Below are positions 35,294-44,255 of a DNA stretch of 64,000 nucleotides, piece after piece. Made by a program: the position numbers and the translations under genes. Where the stretch lies: assembly GCA_051649245.1 (NCBI GenBank), contig JBOFGS010000012.1, positions 62,001 to 126,000 of the forward strand, written 5' to 3'. The notes beneath the pieces are model-generated. The model worked only from the letters and a program-made list of their open reading frames with translations. It was not told where the DNA came from and did not search any database. Position 1 is the first letter of the stretch. Every line of letters begins with the position of its first letter. This DNA is from Brevinema_A sp051649245. Lineage in GTDB: Bacteria; Spirochaetota; Brevinematia; Brevinematales; Brevinemataceae.

Positions 35294-35554
35294 TTATTTC
35301 TTTTTATCTTTATCTGCTGTTGTCGTTTCAATAATATCAGGATCTTGCTTATTATTTGATTTTGATTGATAAGATCTAATCTTAATAAACTTAATGTTAG
35401 GTTTATTTTGTGTAAATAAAGAAAGTAAAAAAATAATAAAAAGATACATGCTAACTACTAATATTACAATGAAGAATATTGGTAACCAAAAGTAAATTAA
35501 TAACCAGATACCAAGAATAGCTGTGATGATTGATAAGATTGGGTTTTGTTGCAT
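35294..35554 (-). CDS. Small membrane protein
   Basis: The 86-residue product has two closely spaced hydrophobic spans (residues about 7-24 and 26-47) and a polar, lysine-rich C-terminal tail that should face the cytoplasm. No family is recognised. GGAGGG precedes its ATG. It lies between the larger membrane protein gene and the DUF58 gene with gaps of 12-18 bases, so it is likely part of the same envelope-related module. Confidence 0.62.
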   Translation of the reverse strand: MQQNPILSIITAILGIWLLIYFWLPIFFIVILVVSMYLFIIFLLSLFTQNKPNIKFIKIRSYQSKSNNKQDPDIIETTTADKDKKK

Positions 35555-35572
35555 ATATCCCTCCGAAAAATA

Positions 35573-36016
35573 TTATAAAAAGAGTTTTTTATAAAATAAG
35601 GCATGTAAAATACCAACAATAAGAGTTAACCAACCGGCAATTGGTGTAATAATTTCTAAGATACGATCAAGTTTGACTTGGAATTTGTCTAAAAAAGGAA
35701 TCCAATCTCGTAATTGAGGATTAATAATGAGTGCATCAAAAAAAAGTACAATCGAAGGAATAAGAGCGCCAATCAAGGTAAATCCACCGTTAACATCACC
35801 AAAATCAGGTGCAAAAAAGTTCCATAGTGAAATTAAAAATCCTATATAACCAGATATGCTTTTTACAAAAGGCTGTTCTAAAAATAATAAAACAGAATTT
35901 ATATGTAAAAATTTTGGATTATTGTTGATTTTTAACAAAATTTGATCCGATAAAAGAATAATTGAAAAATAGAACAGAATTAAAACTAACAAAAATGCCC
36001 CGAAAGAAAACAACAT
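35573..36016 (-). CDS. Membrane protein with four to five spans
   Basis: The 147-residue product has hydrophobic spans near residues 1-22, 55-75, 80-100 and 120-143, with polar loops. It is unrecognised. AGGAGG lies before its ATG, so it is the first gene of the unit that goes on to the small membrane protein, DUF58, the Sua5-type gene and glyQ. The 210 bases upstream are AT-rich and separate it from the divergent oxidoreductase gene. Confidence 0.62.
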   Translation of the reverse strand: MLFSFGAFLLVLILFYFSIILLSDQILLKINNNPKFLHINSVLLFLEQPFVKSISGYIGFLISLWNFFAPDFGDVNGGFTLIGALIPSIVLFFDALIINPQLRDWIPFLDKFQVKLDRILEIITPIAGWLTLIVGILHALFYKKLFL

Positions 36017-36227
36017 ATAAACCTCCTAATAAATAACGCATATATTATTTTTATTAAAATTATAAGAAAATTATATATAATTTTCTGCAGTTAGTCAACA
36101 TTTATCAAAGGTGTTCATATGATTTTTTTTTTAATTACTTGCATTTAACTTATTTTTGTTATATAATTTAACATCTTTGTTTTTTATTTATAATATTTTA
36201 TATTTTTTTCTAAAATTTGGAGAGTAT

Positions 36228-37229
36228 ATGACGCCACAAAGTATTAAAAATCCTGCTATTAAGGTAGGAATTGCCGGTATAGGGCATATGGGGAAGTATC
36301 ATGTCAATCTTCTGACAGAAATTATCTCAGCAGATAATGTTTTTATTTATGATATAGATCAAGAAAAATGTAAGCAAGTAGCTAAAGATTTTAAAGTTAA
36401 TTCTTGTGCTACTTATTCTGATATGCTTCAAAATGTGGAAGCAGTTATTATTGTCGTTCCAACATGTTTTCATTATGAATATGCTATGGAAGCAATGAAA
36501 AAAGGATGCCATATTCTTGTTGAAAAGCCTATATCAGACAGTTTGGCAGATGCTTATGCCATTATGGAATTTGCAAAACAAAGCGACTTAGTTCTCCATG
36601 TTGGTCACATTGAACGTTTTAATGATGCAATCCATGAGGTAAGACATCTACTCAATAATCCTCGCTATATCAATACACAACGTATTGGTTCTGTAGCACG
36701 TATACAGGATGTTGGTGTTGTATTAGATCTCATGATTCATGATATAGATTTAGTATTGTCGCTTGTCAAATCAAAAGTTCGTGAAATCACAGCACATGGA
36801 CAATCTGTGATTACTGATTTTGAAGATTATGCATTAGCAACCCTTCATTTTGAAAATGGTTGTGTGGCTAATTTGATTGCCAGTCGTGTTTCCAGCTTTA
36901 AAGATCGTCGTATGATTATCTCACAACAAGATAGCTATATTCAATTAGACTATGCATCTCATGATATCCTTGTGTATAAAAACCAAGATAATACATATGA
37001 TGTTTCTCAAGGTAAGATAAAATATCGTGAGGAGCATGTTGTGGATAGAGTTTTTGTTTTAAAAGGAAATCCATTAGAGAAAGAACTACGTTATTTCTTG
37101 GATACAGTCACCGGTGAAGAAAAAATTGCTGAAAAGTATGGTGTAATGCCTTGGAATGATGATTCTAATTTATATACGATGGAAATAGCTTTTAAAATTC
37201 TTGAAAAAATTAAACAAAATATGAAATAA
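36228..37229 (+). CDS. Gfo/Idh/MocA-family NAD-dependent oxidoreductase, GnnA-like
   Basis: The 333-residue product has a Rossmann domain starting VGIAGIGHMGKYH at residue 13, the family motif VEKPIS near 101 and VGHIERFN near 127. The last, together with MIHDIDLVL near 171, is typical of UDP-N-acetylglucosamine dehydrogenases of the GnnA type, which together with GnnB make the amino-sugar used in some lipid A. GnnA is known from Leptospira. No gnnB neighbour is present, so the substrate is inference. ATG 36228 follows TTGGAGAG; the longer frame from 36156 would add a hydrophobic non-family extension. Confidence 0.8.
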   Translation: MTPQSIKNPAIKVGIAGIGHMGKYHVNLLTEIISADNVFIYDIDQEKCKQVAKDFKVNSCATYSDMLQNVEAVIIVVPTCFHYEYAMEAMKKGCHILVEKPISDSLADAYAIMEFAKQSDLVLHVGHIERFNDAIHEVRHLLNNPRYINTQRIGSVARIQDVGVVLDLMIHDIDLVLSLVKSKVREITAHGQSVITDFEDYALATLHFENGCVANLIASRVSSFKDRRMIISQQDSYIQLDYASHDILVYKNQDNTYDVSQGKIKYREEHVVDRVFVLKGNPLEKELRYFLDTVTGEEKIAEKYGVMPWNDDSNLYTMEIAFKILEKIKQNMK

Positions 37230-37238
37230 TTATTTTAT

Positions 37239-37268
37239 AAAAAAAACACAATAATAATTGTGTTTTTT
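37239..37268. terminator. Bidirectional intrinsic terminator
   Basis: AAAACACAAT and ATTGTGTTTT pair around a short AT loop with A and T runs on both sides, between the convergent oxidoreductase and pncC genes. Confidence 0.75.
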
Positions 37269-37272
37269 TATT

Positions 37273-37800
37273 TTAAAATTCTCTTGCATCATAAAGTTCA
37301 GTATCTAAAAAATCATCTTCTCTTTCTGTTGAAAGTAATAAACGAAGTGCTGCATTTACTGCTTTTTCACGAATATCAGAACGTGTTCCACTAAAGATAA
37401 ATTTTTGTGCCCATCCTTGATTGTCTTTTGATAAAATAGCCGTGTATACCGTACCTACGGGTTTGTCTTTTGATCCTCCTGTGGGTCCGGCGATACCTGT
37501 GATAGCTATAATATAGTCAGCTTGAGATAGTTTTAGGGCACCTTGTGCCATTTCAAATACACACTCAAAACTAACAGCTCCAAAATGTTCTAAGGTCTCT
37601 GGTGATACATTTAATAATGATTTTTTGATGTCATTATGGTATGAAATAACACCTCCAAGCAAAACACATGATGAACCACTGATATTTGCAATAGATGACG
37701 ATAATAAACCTGCTGTGCAGCTTTCTGCAGTAAATAATGTTTTGTTATTTTTTGATAATTCGTTGATAACGGTTTCTGATAATATATTCAAATCTTCCAT
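37273..37800 (-). CDS. pncC: Nicotinamide-nucleotide amidohydrolase, CinA C-terminal type
   Basis: PncC deamidates nicotinamide mononucleotide in pyridine-nucleotide recycling. The 175-residue product contains the family segments LFTAESCTAGLLSSSIAN near residue 21, GGVISYHNDIKKSLL near 49, GAVSFECVFEMAQGA near 73 and ITGIAGPTGGSKDKPVGTVY near 99. It is the single-domain form without the CinA N-terminal domain. It is divergent from pgi across 134 bases. Confidence 0.92.
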   Translation of the reverse strand: MEDLNILSETVINELSKNNKTLFTAESCTAGLLSSSIANISGSSCVLLGGVISYHNDIKKSLLNVSPETLEHFGAVSFECVFEMAQGALKLSQADYIIAITGIAGPTGGSKDKPVGTVYTAILSKDNQGWAQKFIFSGTRSDIREKAVNAALRLLLSTEREDDFLDTELYDAREF

Positions 37801-37881
37801 AAATATATCCTATAAGTATTTACAATTATTATAATCTATTACCTATGAACAATCAAATTTCAATTTAACATATTTGTAATT

Positions 37882-37910
37882 TTGTTAAAAAAGATCTATA
37901 CTAATATAAT
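37882..37910 (+). promoter_or_regulatory. Sigma-70 promoter of pgi
   Basis: TTGTTA at 37882-37887 and TATAAT at 37905-37910, 17 bases apart, 24 bases before the start codon, with AAAAGGAG between. Confidence 0.6.
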
Positions 37911-37934
37911 ACTTATATTTAAAAGGAGCATTAT

Positions 37935-39593
37935 ATGTTAAAAACTATCAATCCTATTCATACTGAAGCTTGGAAAAAATTAACAGTACATTTTGAAGAA
38001 ATGAAAGATTTGCATATGAAAGATATGTTTATTCAAGAAGATCAACAATCTCGTACTCGTTTTGATAAATTTCATGTTGAATTTGGTGATTTATTATTTG
38101 ATTATTCTAAAAATCGTATTAATGAAAAAACAATGCGTTTATTTCAAGAATTAGCAGACGAAATTGATTTAAAAGATGCAATCCAAAAACAATTTTCTGG
38201 TGATATCATTAACACAACAGAAGGTCGATCTGTTCTTCACACAGCTCTTCGCAATCAATCATCTCATCCTGTGATGTCTAATGGTAAAGATGTCATGCCT
38301 GAAGTTCGTAATGTATTAGCTAAAATAAAAGTATTTGTTGAAAAGGTACGATCTGGTGCATGGAAAGGCTATACAGGTAAATCAATCACCGATATTGTGA
38401 ATATTGGTATAGGTGGATCTGATTTAGGGCCTGTAATGGTTGTTGAAACCTTAAAACATTATAACACAAAACTCAATATGCATTTTGTATCAAATGTTGA
38501 CGGTACTCATATTGTAGAAACTTTGAAACATCTTAATCTTGAAACAACACTTTTTATTATTGCATCTAAAACATTTACAACACAAGAAACAATGGCAAAC
38601 GCTGAAACTGCTAAGAATATTTTTCTTGAGCAGGCTAAAGATCCTAATTCTGTTGCAAAACATTTTGTTGCTGTTTCTACAAATGCTGAAAAAGTTTCGG
38701 CATTTGGTATTGATACAGAGAATATGTTTGGATTTTGGGACTGGGTTGGTGGAAGATATTCATTATGGTCAGCAGTAGGTTTGTCTATTGCATTAGCTCT
38801 TGGATTTGATAATTTTGAAAGACTTCATAAGGGTGCTTATGAAATGGATCAACATTTTCAACGTACTGATTTATCTCAAAATATTCCTTTCATCATGGCT
38901 GTACTTGGTATTTGGTATAATAATTTTTTTGGTGCGGAAACTCATGCTATTTTACCTTATGATCAATACATGCACCGTTTTGCAGCTTATTTTCAACAAG
39001 GTGATATGGAATCAAACGGCAAATATGTCTCACGTGATGGAGTCCCTGTTTCGTATCAAACAGGATCTATTATCTGGGGAGAACCTGGAACAAACGGACA
39101 GCACGCATTTTATCAATTAATCCACCAAGGAACAAAATTAATTCCTTGTGATTTTTTGGCACCTATACACACTTTAAATCCTATTTCCAATCACCATGAA
39201 CTTCTATTATCAAATTATTTTGCACAAACAGAAGCACTAATGGTTGGAAAAAATAAAGATGAAGTAGAAAAAGAATTAAAAGCTACAGGAATGTCTGCAG
39301 CAGAGATTGCAAAATTAACACCATTCAAAATATTTCCCGGTAATAAGCCTTCTAATTCTTTCTTATTTAAAAAAATGACTCCTGAAATGTTGGGAACATT
39401 GATTGCTGCATATGAACATAAGATTTTTGTTCAAGGTGTTATTTGGAATGTATGTACCTATGATCAATGGGGAGTAGAATTAGGAAAAATCCTAGCTAAC
39501 AAAATTTTGGTTGAGCTGAAAGATAAACAACCAGTTGTTTCTCATGATTCTTCGACTAATAATCTTATCAATAGATACAAAAAAGATAAATAA
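37935..39593 (+). CDS. pgi: Glucose-6-phosphate isomerase
   Basis: Interconverts glucose 6-phosphate and fructose 6-phosphate. The 552-residue product shows EGRSVLHTALRNQ near residue 95, VNIGIGGSDLGPVMV near 155, the signature GGRYSLWSAVGLSIAL near 270, the catalytic glutamate in GDMESNGKYV near 357, the histidine in GTNGQHAFYQLIHQG near 384 and the lysine near the C-terminus in VWNVCTYDQWGVELGK. It is the long E. coli-like type. It has its own promoter and terminator and a cleaner codon use than neighbours. Confidence 0.97.
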   Translation: MLKTINPIHTEAWKKLTVHFEEMKDLHMKDMFIQEDQQSRTRFDKFHVEFGDLLFDYSKNRINEKTMRLFQELADEIDLKDAIQKQFSGDIINTTEGRSVLHTALRNQSSHPVMSNGKDVMPEVRNVLAKIKVFVEKVRSGAWKGYTGKSITDIVNIGIGGSDLGPVMVVETLKHYNTKLNMHFVSNVDGTHIVETLKHLNLETTLFIIASKTFTTQETMANAETAKNIFLEQAKDPNSVAKHFVAVSTNAEKVSAFGIDTENMFGFWDWVGGRYSLWSAVGLSIALALGFDNFERLHKGAYEMDQHFQRTDLSQNIPFIMAVLGIWYNNFFGAETHAILPYDQYMHRFAAYFQQGDMESNGKYVSRDGVPVSYQTGSIIWGEPGTNGQHAFYQLIHQGTKLIPCDFLAPIHTLNPISNHHELLLSNYFAQTEALMVGKNKDEVEKELKATGMSAAEIAKLTPFKIFPGNKPSNSFLFKKMTPEMLGTLIAAYEHKIFVQGVIWNVCTYDQWGVELGKILANKILVELKDKQPVVSHDSSTNNLINRYKKDK

Positions 39594-39633
39594 TCAAAAA
39601 AAGAGCTGTTTTACACAGCTCTTTTTTTTGATT
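39592..39633. terminator. Bidirectional intrinsic terminator
   Basis: AAAAAAAGAGCTGT and ACAGCTCTTTTTTT form a long stem, extended by AATC/GATT, with a five-base loop. It separates the convergent pgi gene and the secreted-protein pair. Confidence 0.9.
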
Positions 39634-39639
39634 ATTTAA

Positions 39640-40215
39640 TTAAATAAAATAAAATGCATTAAGACGACACACGGTATTTTCTATGGTTCCAGAGAGTTCG
39701 ATTTGCCACATATATTCTTTATTAGGATTAAATTGTTTTAAAAATTCTAAACTCAATTGATTGTTTTTATCAAATTCTGGTATAGAAAAAGAATTCAGCA
39801 ACCTCCCTTTTTGATTAATGATACCAATTGACAAGGAAGATGCTTTTTTAGGAAACGCGTAAACATCTAGTTTCCCTTGAAAATTCTTTCCTGTTTTTCG
39901 ATCAATAAAGAAAATCTTATTAGGAGACGGTTTTGTTGTATTTGTGATTATGATATGATTTATTTTTTTTCCTTTTTTGTTAAAAAATACAATCGCTAGA
40001 TCATAATCATCAGGGATATCGCTCACTGCATTAATAATTCGTAAAAATCGAGATGATTTTAGAGTATTGGTTTCATTTTGTTTTTGGATAAGAAATTCTT
40101 TTTTTGTAATCTTGTTTTGGTTTACCAGAAATGAAACATCAATACCACTTGGATAAGGTTTCATTTCTGCAAAAAGAGTCGTTGTATAGAAAAAAAATAA
40201 TAATAATTGCCACAT
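39640..40215 (-). CDS. Secreted protein, second of a paralogous pair
   Basis: The 191-residue product has a signal peptide ending near LFAE and shares with its upstream neighbour (40234-40857) the segments YPSGI near residue 22, RFLRIINAVSD, TNTTKPSP followed by IFFIDRKTGKNFQGKLDVY and a FPKKA turn. The shared order and spacing over nearly the whole mature region show a tandem duplication. The fold looks all-beta. Function is unknown; location should be periplasm or surface. GAGG precedes the start. The pair follows mutS2 on the same strand. Confidence 0.72.
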   Translation of the reverse strand: MWQLLLFFFYTTTLFAEMKPYPSGIDVSFLVNQNKITKKEFLIQKQNETNTLKSSRFLRIINAVSDIPDDYDLAIVFFNKKGKKINHIIITNTTKPSPNKIFFIDRKTGKNFQGKLDVYAFPKKASSLSIGIINQKGRLLNSFSIPEFDKNNQLSLEFLKQFNPNKEYMWQIELSGTIENTVCRLNAFYFI

Positions 40216-40233
40216 GGAAACCTCTTCTAGTTT

Positions 40234-40857
40234 TTAAAATTGAAATGCCGCGATGCGTGTTAGATTTTTTTTTGCAGATCCAAGAACTTCAAACTGGAGC
40301 ATTGTTTTATTACGTGCTATCTCTTTGAATTCTGCAATGGTGATTTGTTGGTTAGCATTATATCCAGGATGGGAAGTAGGATAAATAATATTATGATCCT
40401 GATCTATAATAGCAACAGTAAAACTGACAGCATTTTTAGGGAAATGATATAGATCAAATTTTCCTTTAAATGAACGTCCAGACTGTCTATCCATAAAGAA
40501 AATATAATCAGGCGTTGGTTTTATTGTATTTGTAACAATATGGCTTTCTATTATATTATTATCGGCATCAAAGATTAATAAGCTGAGATATTCTTGTTCG
40601 TTTAAATCAGAAATGCTATTAATGACACGAATAAATCTAGGGACAGTAGTTGATGTTACATTTGTTATTATATTTCTTATTTTTTTCTTTCTTCGTGATT
40701 TTTGTTGCTCTTCGATTTTTTCTTCGACAATGATTTTTTCTTCGTTGATCGTAAAATTAACCTTTATCCCACTAGGGTATGTGGGGATATTTTTTGTTTT
40801 AGCATAAGAATTATGCCCAATAGCAAACAAGATCAAAACACAAATGCTATATTTCAT
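40234..40857 (-). CDS. Secreted protein, first of a paralogous pair
   Basis: The 207-residue product has a signal peptide (ending near SYAK), a lysine/glutamate-rich insertion at about residues 45-68 that its paralogue lacks, then the common region: RFIRVINSISD, TNTIKPTP, IFFMDRQSGRSFKGKFDLY and FPKNA. I chose ATG 40857, preceded by GAGGA; a longer frame to 40944 would run into mutS2 and bury the signal peptide. The 18 bases spanning its GAGGA and start are the same as at the lipoprotein start at 57013. No function is recognised. Confidence 0.72.
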   Translation of the reverse strand: MKYSICVLILFAIGHNSYAKTKNIPTYPSGIKVNFTINEEKIIVEEKIEEQQKSRRKKKIRNIITNVTSTTVPRFIRVINSISDLNEQEYLSLLIFDADNNIIESHIVTNTIKPTPDYIFFMDRQSGRSFKGKFDLYHFPKNAVSFTVAIIDQDHNIIYPTSHPGYNANQQITIAEFKEIARNKTMLQFEVLGSAKKNLTRIAAFQF

Positions 40858-40885
40858 AAATTCCTCGTGATTAAAATAAAAAATA

Positions 40886-43171
40886 TTAAATAAATCTGAC
40901 AATAGTTTTGCCTGATCCTCCCATCTGTGGTGGTGCAAAACCAAAATCCTTAATTTCAGGGATATTTTTCAATAAAGAATGAACAGTTTTTTGTAAAATT
41001 CCTGTTCCTTTTCCGTGAATGATGGTAAATTCTTTTAAACCTGTTGCTATTGCTGGATATAAATATCGTTCCACAACTTTGATTGCTTCATCTGCAGTCA
41101 TTCCATGGATATCAATAGAATGTGACACGGTTAAGGTTGATGTTTTGATAATTGGTCTATTATTAAATTTTTCATGATCGGCTATTTCAAATAAATCAGA
41201 CAAAGATACAGTTATCTTTATATTTCCAATACTTACTAATGCATGCCGTTTATGTATTTGTTCAATCACTCCTTTTTTATTTAACGATGCAATAAAAACC
41301 AAATCTTTTTCTTTGATAGAAGTCTTTTTTTTACGTGAACGTTCTGTTATTTCTGATTTTTTCTCGTTGATTTTTTCTTTAATGTTTTTAAGTACTTGCG
41401 AACTTTGTTTGGGTTGTTTTTCAATGTTTCGTTGAACGGCATTTAATTCAAATAAACATTTATTAAGCTCTTTATCTGCGATTGCCAAACCATCTGATAT
41501 GAGGCGATATTTTTGTTCTTCCAACTCCTCTTGAACGAGTGAGAGTTGTTCTTTTTTTGTTTCTAACATTTCGGCCATTCTGTTCAATTCAGATTCTTTA
41601 TGACGCAATCTGTGTTCAAATGCTTCAATATTGCTTAAAATCACATCTGTTTTATCTTGGTGTTCTGTTAATAATGATTGAGCATGTTTAACAATATGAG
41701 AACTCAATCCTACACGAGATGCAATTTTTAAAGCATAACTTTCGCCAATTGTATCAGGATACAAATGATATTCAGGCCTTAATGTTTCTGTATTAAAGCT
41801 TGTTGAATATGTCAGAATATCTTTTTGTTCAAATGCCTTGATTTTGATTTTTTTATAGTGGGTGGTGATCATAAATAATATGTTTTTTTTAATTAATTCA
41901 TCAATAATAGCACATCCCAACGCTTCTCCCTCAATAGGATCTGTTGCATGAGCAATTTCATCGATTAATACTAAAGAATGAGGGGTACATTTTGATAAAA
42001 TGTCTTTAATATTATATATATGTCCCGAAAAAGTCGATAACTCATCAGATAAGCTTTGGGAATCTCCAATCTCAATAAAAATCTCATCAAACAAAGGAAG
42101 TTCTGCATATAATGCCGGAATCGGAAGTCCTTTACGAAACATCTGTAAGCATAACGCAGTAGTTTTTAGAGCGGCACTTTTACCACCGGCATTGGCTCCT
42201 GAAATAATGACCCCTTTTATGTGATCATTGATAGTTATGTTAATAGGAATAGTGTCTTGTTGTCCTTTTTTGATCAGCAAAAAAGGATTATAAACTTTTT
42301 CAAGAATTAATGTTTTAGAATTACTTATTTTAGGAAAAGAACATTGATATTGTCTCCCAAAATGGTATTTTGCAAATAATATTTCTAATAATGCAATTTG
42401 TGTAATCATTGTTTTTAAAGCAGATTCATGATGTGCAATTTGGTTACTCCATGTCCGAAGAAGTCGATTTATTTCTTGTTGTTCTAAATCATCCACAGAA
42501 AGTAATTCATTGTTCATGTGAACAATTGCTGGTGGCTCAATATAAGTCACTAATCCACTAGCTGAAAACCCATGAATAATACCTGCTGTACGATTTTTGG
42601 CATTACTTTTAATAGGTATGACATATCTGTCTTCACGAAAAGCAATCCGTTGTTCAGCAAGATCAATGTTTGATTTTAATTCTTTTTGAAGTGTTTTTTC
42701 GATATTATTGCGAAGTTGTTTTTTTAGCCCACGAATTTTTTTCAATTCAGGAGATGCTGTATCTAATAAATGACCTTCTTCATCAAAACTATCTTTCCAT
42801 AATGTATATAAATTTTTTGGGAAAAATATTTCAGAAACGAGTTCATATAATAAAGGATAGTCATTTTGATTGATTTCTACTTGACTAATCTCATGCCATT
42901 GTAGTAAATTTTGATAGGTATAAAAAATATCCGATTTATCTAGCACATAATCTTTTGTACTTAAAGAAATAGATTCGCGAATATCAGGGATTTCACGAAA
43001 ATAAATGGATTGACAGGTTTCGGCAAAGTAGCTTATTTCTTTTGATAGATCAATCATATCTTCTAATTCTTCTATGCCTGTAAAAATATCTTGATCAAAT
43101 TTTTTTTTGGCTGTTTCACCAGCTAAGAATTGATGAAAAGAAGAGATAATAGTGCTTAGTTCTTCGTGCAC
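40886..43171 (-). CDS. mutS2: Endonuclease MutS2
   Basis: MutS2 is a MutS-like ATPase with an Smr nuclease domain; it suppresses recombination and also acts on collided ribosomes in some bacteria. The 761-residue product has the Walker A GANAGGKSAA near residue 325, LVLIDEIAHATDPIEGEALG (Walker B) near 400, a long coiled coil at about 500-620, and the C-terminal Smr domain with DIHGMTADEA near 688 and IIHGKGTGIL near 715. The mismatch-recognition domain of MutS is absent, as expected. The following paralogous secreted proteins are on the same strand. Confidence 0.95.
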   Translation of the reverse strand: MHEELSTIISSFHQFLAGETAKKKFDQDIFTGIEELEDMIDLSKEISYFAETCQSIYFREIPDIRESISLSTKDYVLDKSDIFYTYQNLLQWHEISQVEINQNDYPLLYELVSEIFFPKNLYTLWKDSFDEEGHLLDTASPELKKIRGLKKQLRNNIEKTLQKELKSNIDLAEQRIAFREDRYVIPIKSNAKNRTAGIIHGFSASGLVTYIEPPAIVHMNNELLSVDDLEQQEINRLLRTWSNQIAHHESALKTMITQIALLEILFAKYHFGRQYQCSFPKISNSKTLILEKVYNPFLLIKKGQQDTIPINITINDHIKGVIISGANAGGKSAALKTTALCLQMFRKGLPIPALYAELPLFDEIFIEIGDSQSLSDELSTFSGHIYNIKDILSKCTPHSLVLIDEIAHATDPIEGEALGCAIIDELIKKNILFMITTHYKKIKIKAFEQKDILTYSTSFNTETLRPEYHLYPDTIGESYALKIASRVGLSSHIVKHAQSLLTEHQDKTDVILSNIEAFEHRLRHKESELNRMAEMLETKKEQLSLVQEELEEQKYRLISDGLAIADKELNKCLFELNAVQRNIEKQPKQSSQVLKNIKEKINEKKSEITERSRKKKTSIKEKDLVFIASLNKKGVIEQIHKRHALVSIGNIKITVSLSDLFEIADHEKFNNRPIIKTSTLTVSHSIDIHGMTADEAIKVVERYLYPAIATGLKEFTIIHGKGTGILQKTVHSLLKNIPEIKDFGFAPPQMGGSGKTIVRFI

Positions 43172-43256
43172 AAAAAATTCCTTATCTAATTTTTGTTATA
43201 TAGATTATAAAATATTACTATTTAAATGTCAACGTTATATAAATAAAGAGGTACCT

Positions 43257-44012
43257 ATGTTAAACAAAAAAAATATGATGCCTATCTTATCAACAATTGT
43301 TTTTTGGTTTGTTATGTTTTTTAACTACAAGAGCTCATCTCAAATCAGTGGAATATCTGATAAAAATATGACCTTAATTACGCCTATTGATTTCACTTTT
43401 AGTATTTGGGGAATTATTTATATTTTGGGATTAGTGGTATTATTATTGTTTTGGAGAAATTTTTTTCAAAAAAAAGAAACAGATCTACAGATCTTTTTGA
43501 TCTACAATCTTGTATTATTGTTGAATACTCTTTGGATTTTTGTTTGGTTAAGAGAATTTATCTTTCTATCATGGGTCGTTATTTTTACTATTTTAATGTT
43601 GTTAGTTTATATTAACCATTACATCATTACTAAACCATACCAAGATTCAAAAATCATCTCAATTTTTTTTGAGATCCATTTAGCATGGATTTTGGTTGCC
43701 TTTTTCTTGAATGGTTTAGTAGTCTGGAACAATTATCATGAGATTAGTAATGATTATGGATCCTACAGTCTTGCAATAGCAGCATTGATCATGATTATTC
43801 TTTTTGCAAACTTTCTCTTATTTAAAGCCAATAAATTCTATTTTATGATCGTTATTTTATGGGCATTATATGGTATTTTAATGAATATAGATAATAATAA
43901 TTATTTATTTTATTTTTTTATTCGTCTGTTATTTTTGTTCCAATTTATTATTTTTATTTTCAGAGGAATTTATATTGCGATCTATCAACAAAAGTTTATA
44001 AAAAAACAATAA
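43257..44012 (+). CDS. TspO/MBR-related membrane protein
   Basis: The 251-residue product has seven or more hydrophobic spans. The segment ITPIDFTFSIWGIIYILG near residue 44 and the following LLLNTLWIFVWL match the conserved core of TspO-type tryptophan-rich sensory proteins, which bind porphyrins and related ligands. It is longer than the five-span bacterial TspO (about 160 residues), as in the larger uncharacterised TspO-related proteins. ATG 43257 follows AGAGG; an earlier start at 43152 would overlap divergent mutS2. Function here is unknown. Confidence 0.65.
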   Translation: MLNKKNMMPILSTIVFWFVMFFNYKSSSQISGISDKNMTLITPIDFTFSIWGIIYILGLVVLLLFWRNFFQKKETDLQIFLIYNLVLLLNTLWIFVWLREFIFLSWVVIFTILMLLVYINHYIITKPYQDSKIISIFFEIHLAWILVAFFLNGLVVWNNYHEISNDYGSYSLAIAALIMIILFANFLLFKANKFYFMIVILWALYGILMNIDNNNYLFYFFIRLLFLFQFIIFIFRGIYIAIYQQKFIKKQ

Positions 44013-44039
44013 CGACACAATTATGTGTCGTTATTGTTT
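44004..44039. terminator. 15-bp perfect hairpin at the end of the TspO-like gene
   Basis: AAACAATAACGACAC and its exact complement flank a six-base loop, the left arm including the last codons of the gene. The right arm is T-rich but no clean T run follows. Confidence 0.6.
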
Positions 44040-44046
44040 GAAAGAG

Positions 44047-44102
44047 GTTCCGGAGGGGAGATTGGCTGTATTTTATTTATACTTATCTCCGACTACCGAA
44101 AC
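44047..44102. other. GC-rich imperfect hairpin, possible structured RNA
   Basis: Bases 44047-44062 (GTTCCGGAGGGGAGAT) can pair with 44085-44102 (ATCTCCGACTACCGAAAC) by 14 pairs with two mismatches and a two-base bulge. The arms are clearly richer in G and C than any nearby intergenic DNA. No protein frame here has a ribosome binding site. It may be a small RNA, a leader, or the relic of an element. Confidence 0.35.
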
Positions 44103-44163
44103 AGGGAATAATTATTTTATTTTTGCTTTGTACTTTATAATTTTCGACTCAATGATAAAAAAC

Positions 44164-44237
44164 TTTAGGATACTAATAAAAATAATAAAAAAAGACTCAA
44201 TTGAGTCTTTTTTTATTATTTTTATTAGTATCCTAAA
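44164..44237. repeat. 74-bp perfect palindrome between convergent genes
   Basis: Two 37-base arms are exact complements with no spacer, centred on the junction 44200/44201 (GACTCAA then TTGAGTC). Symmetry ends sharply at both outer edges. It lies 18 bases beyond the end of the MCP-like gene and downstream of the TspO-like gene. The inner part, with A and T runs either side of the GACTCAA stem, can act as a bidirectional terminator, but the arms are far longer than needed. Confidence 0.92.
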
Positions 44238-44255
44238 TAACTATTTGTTTCTATT

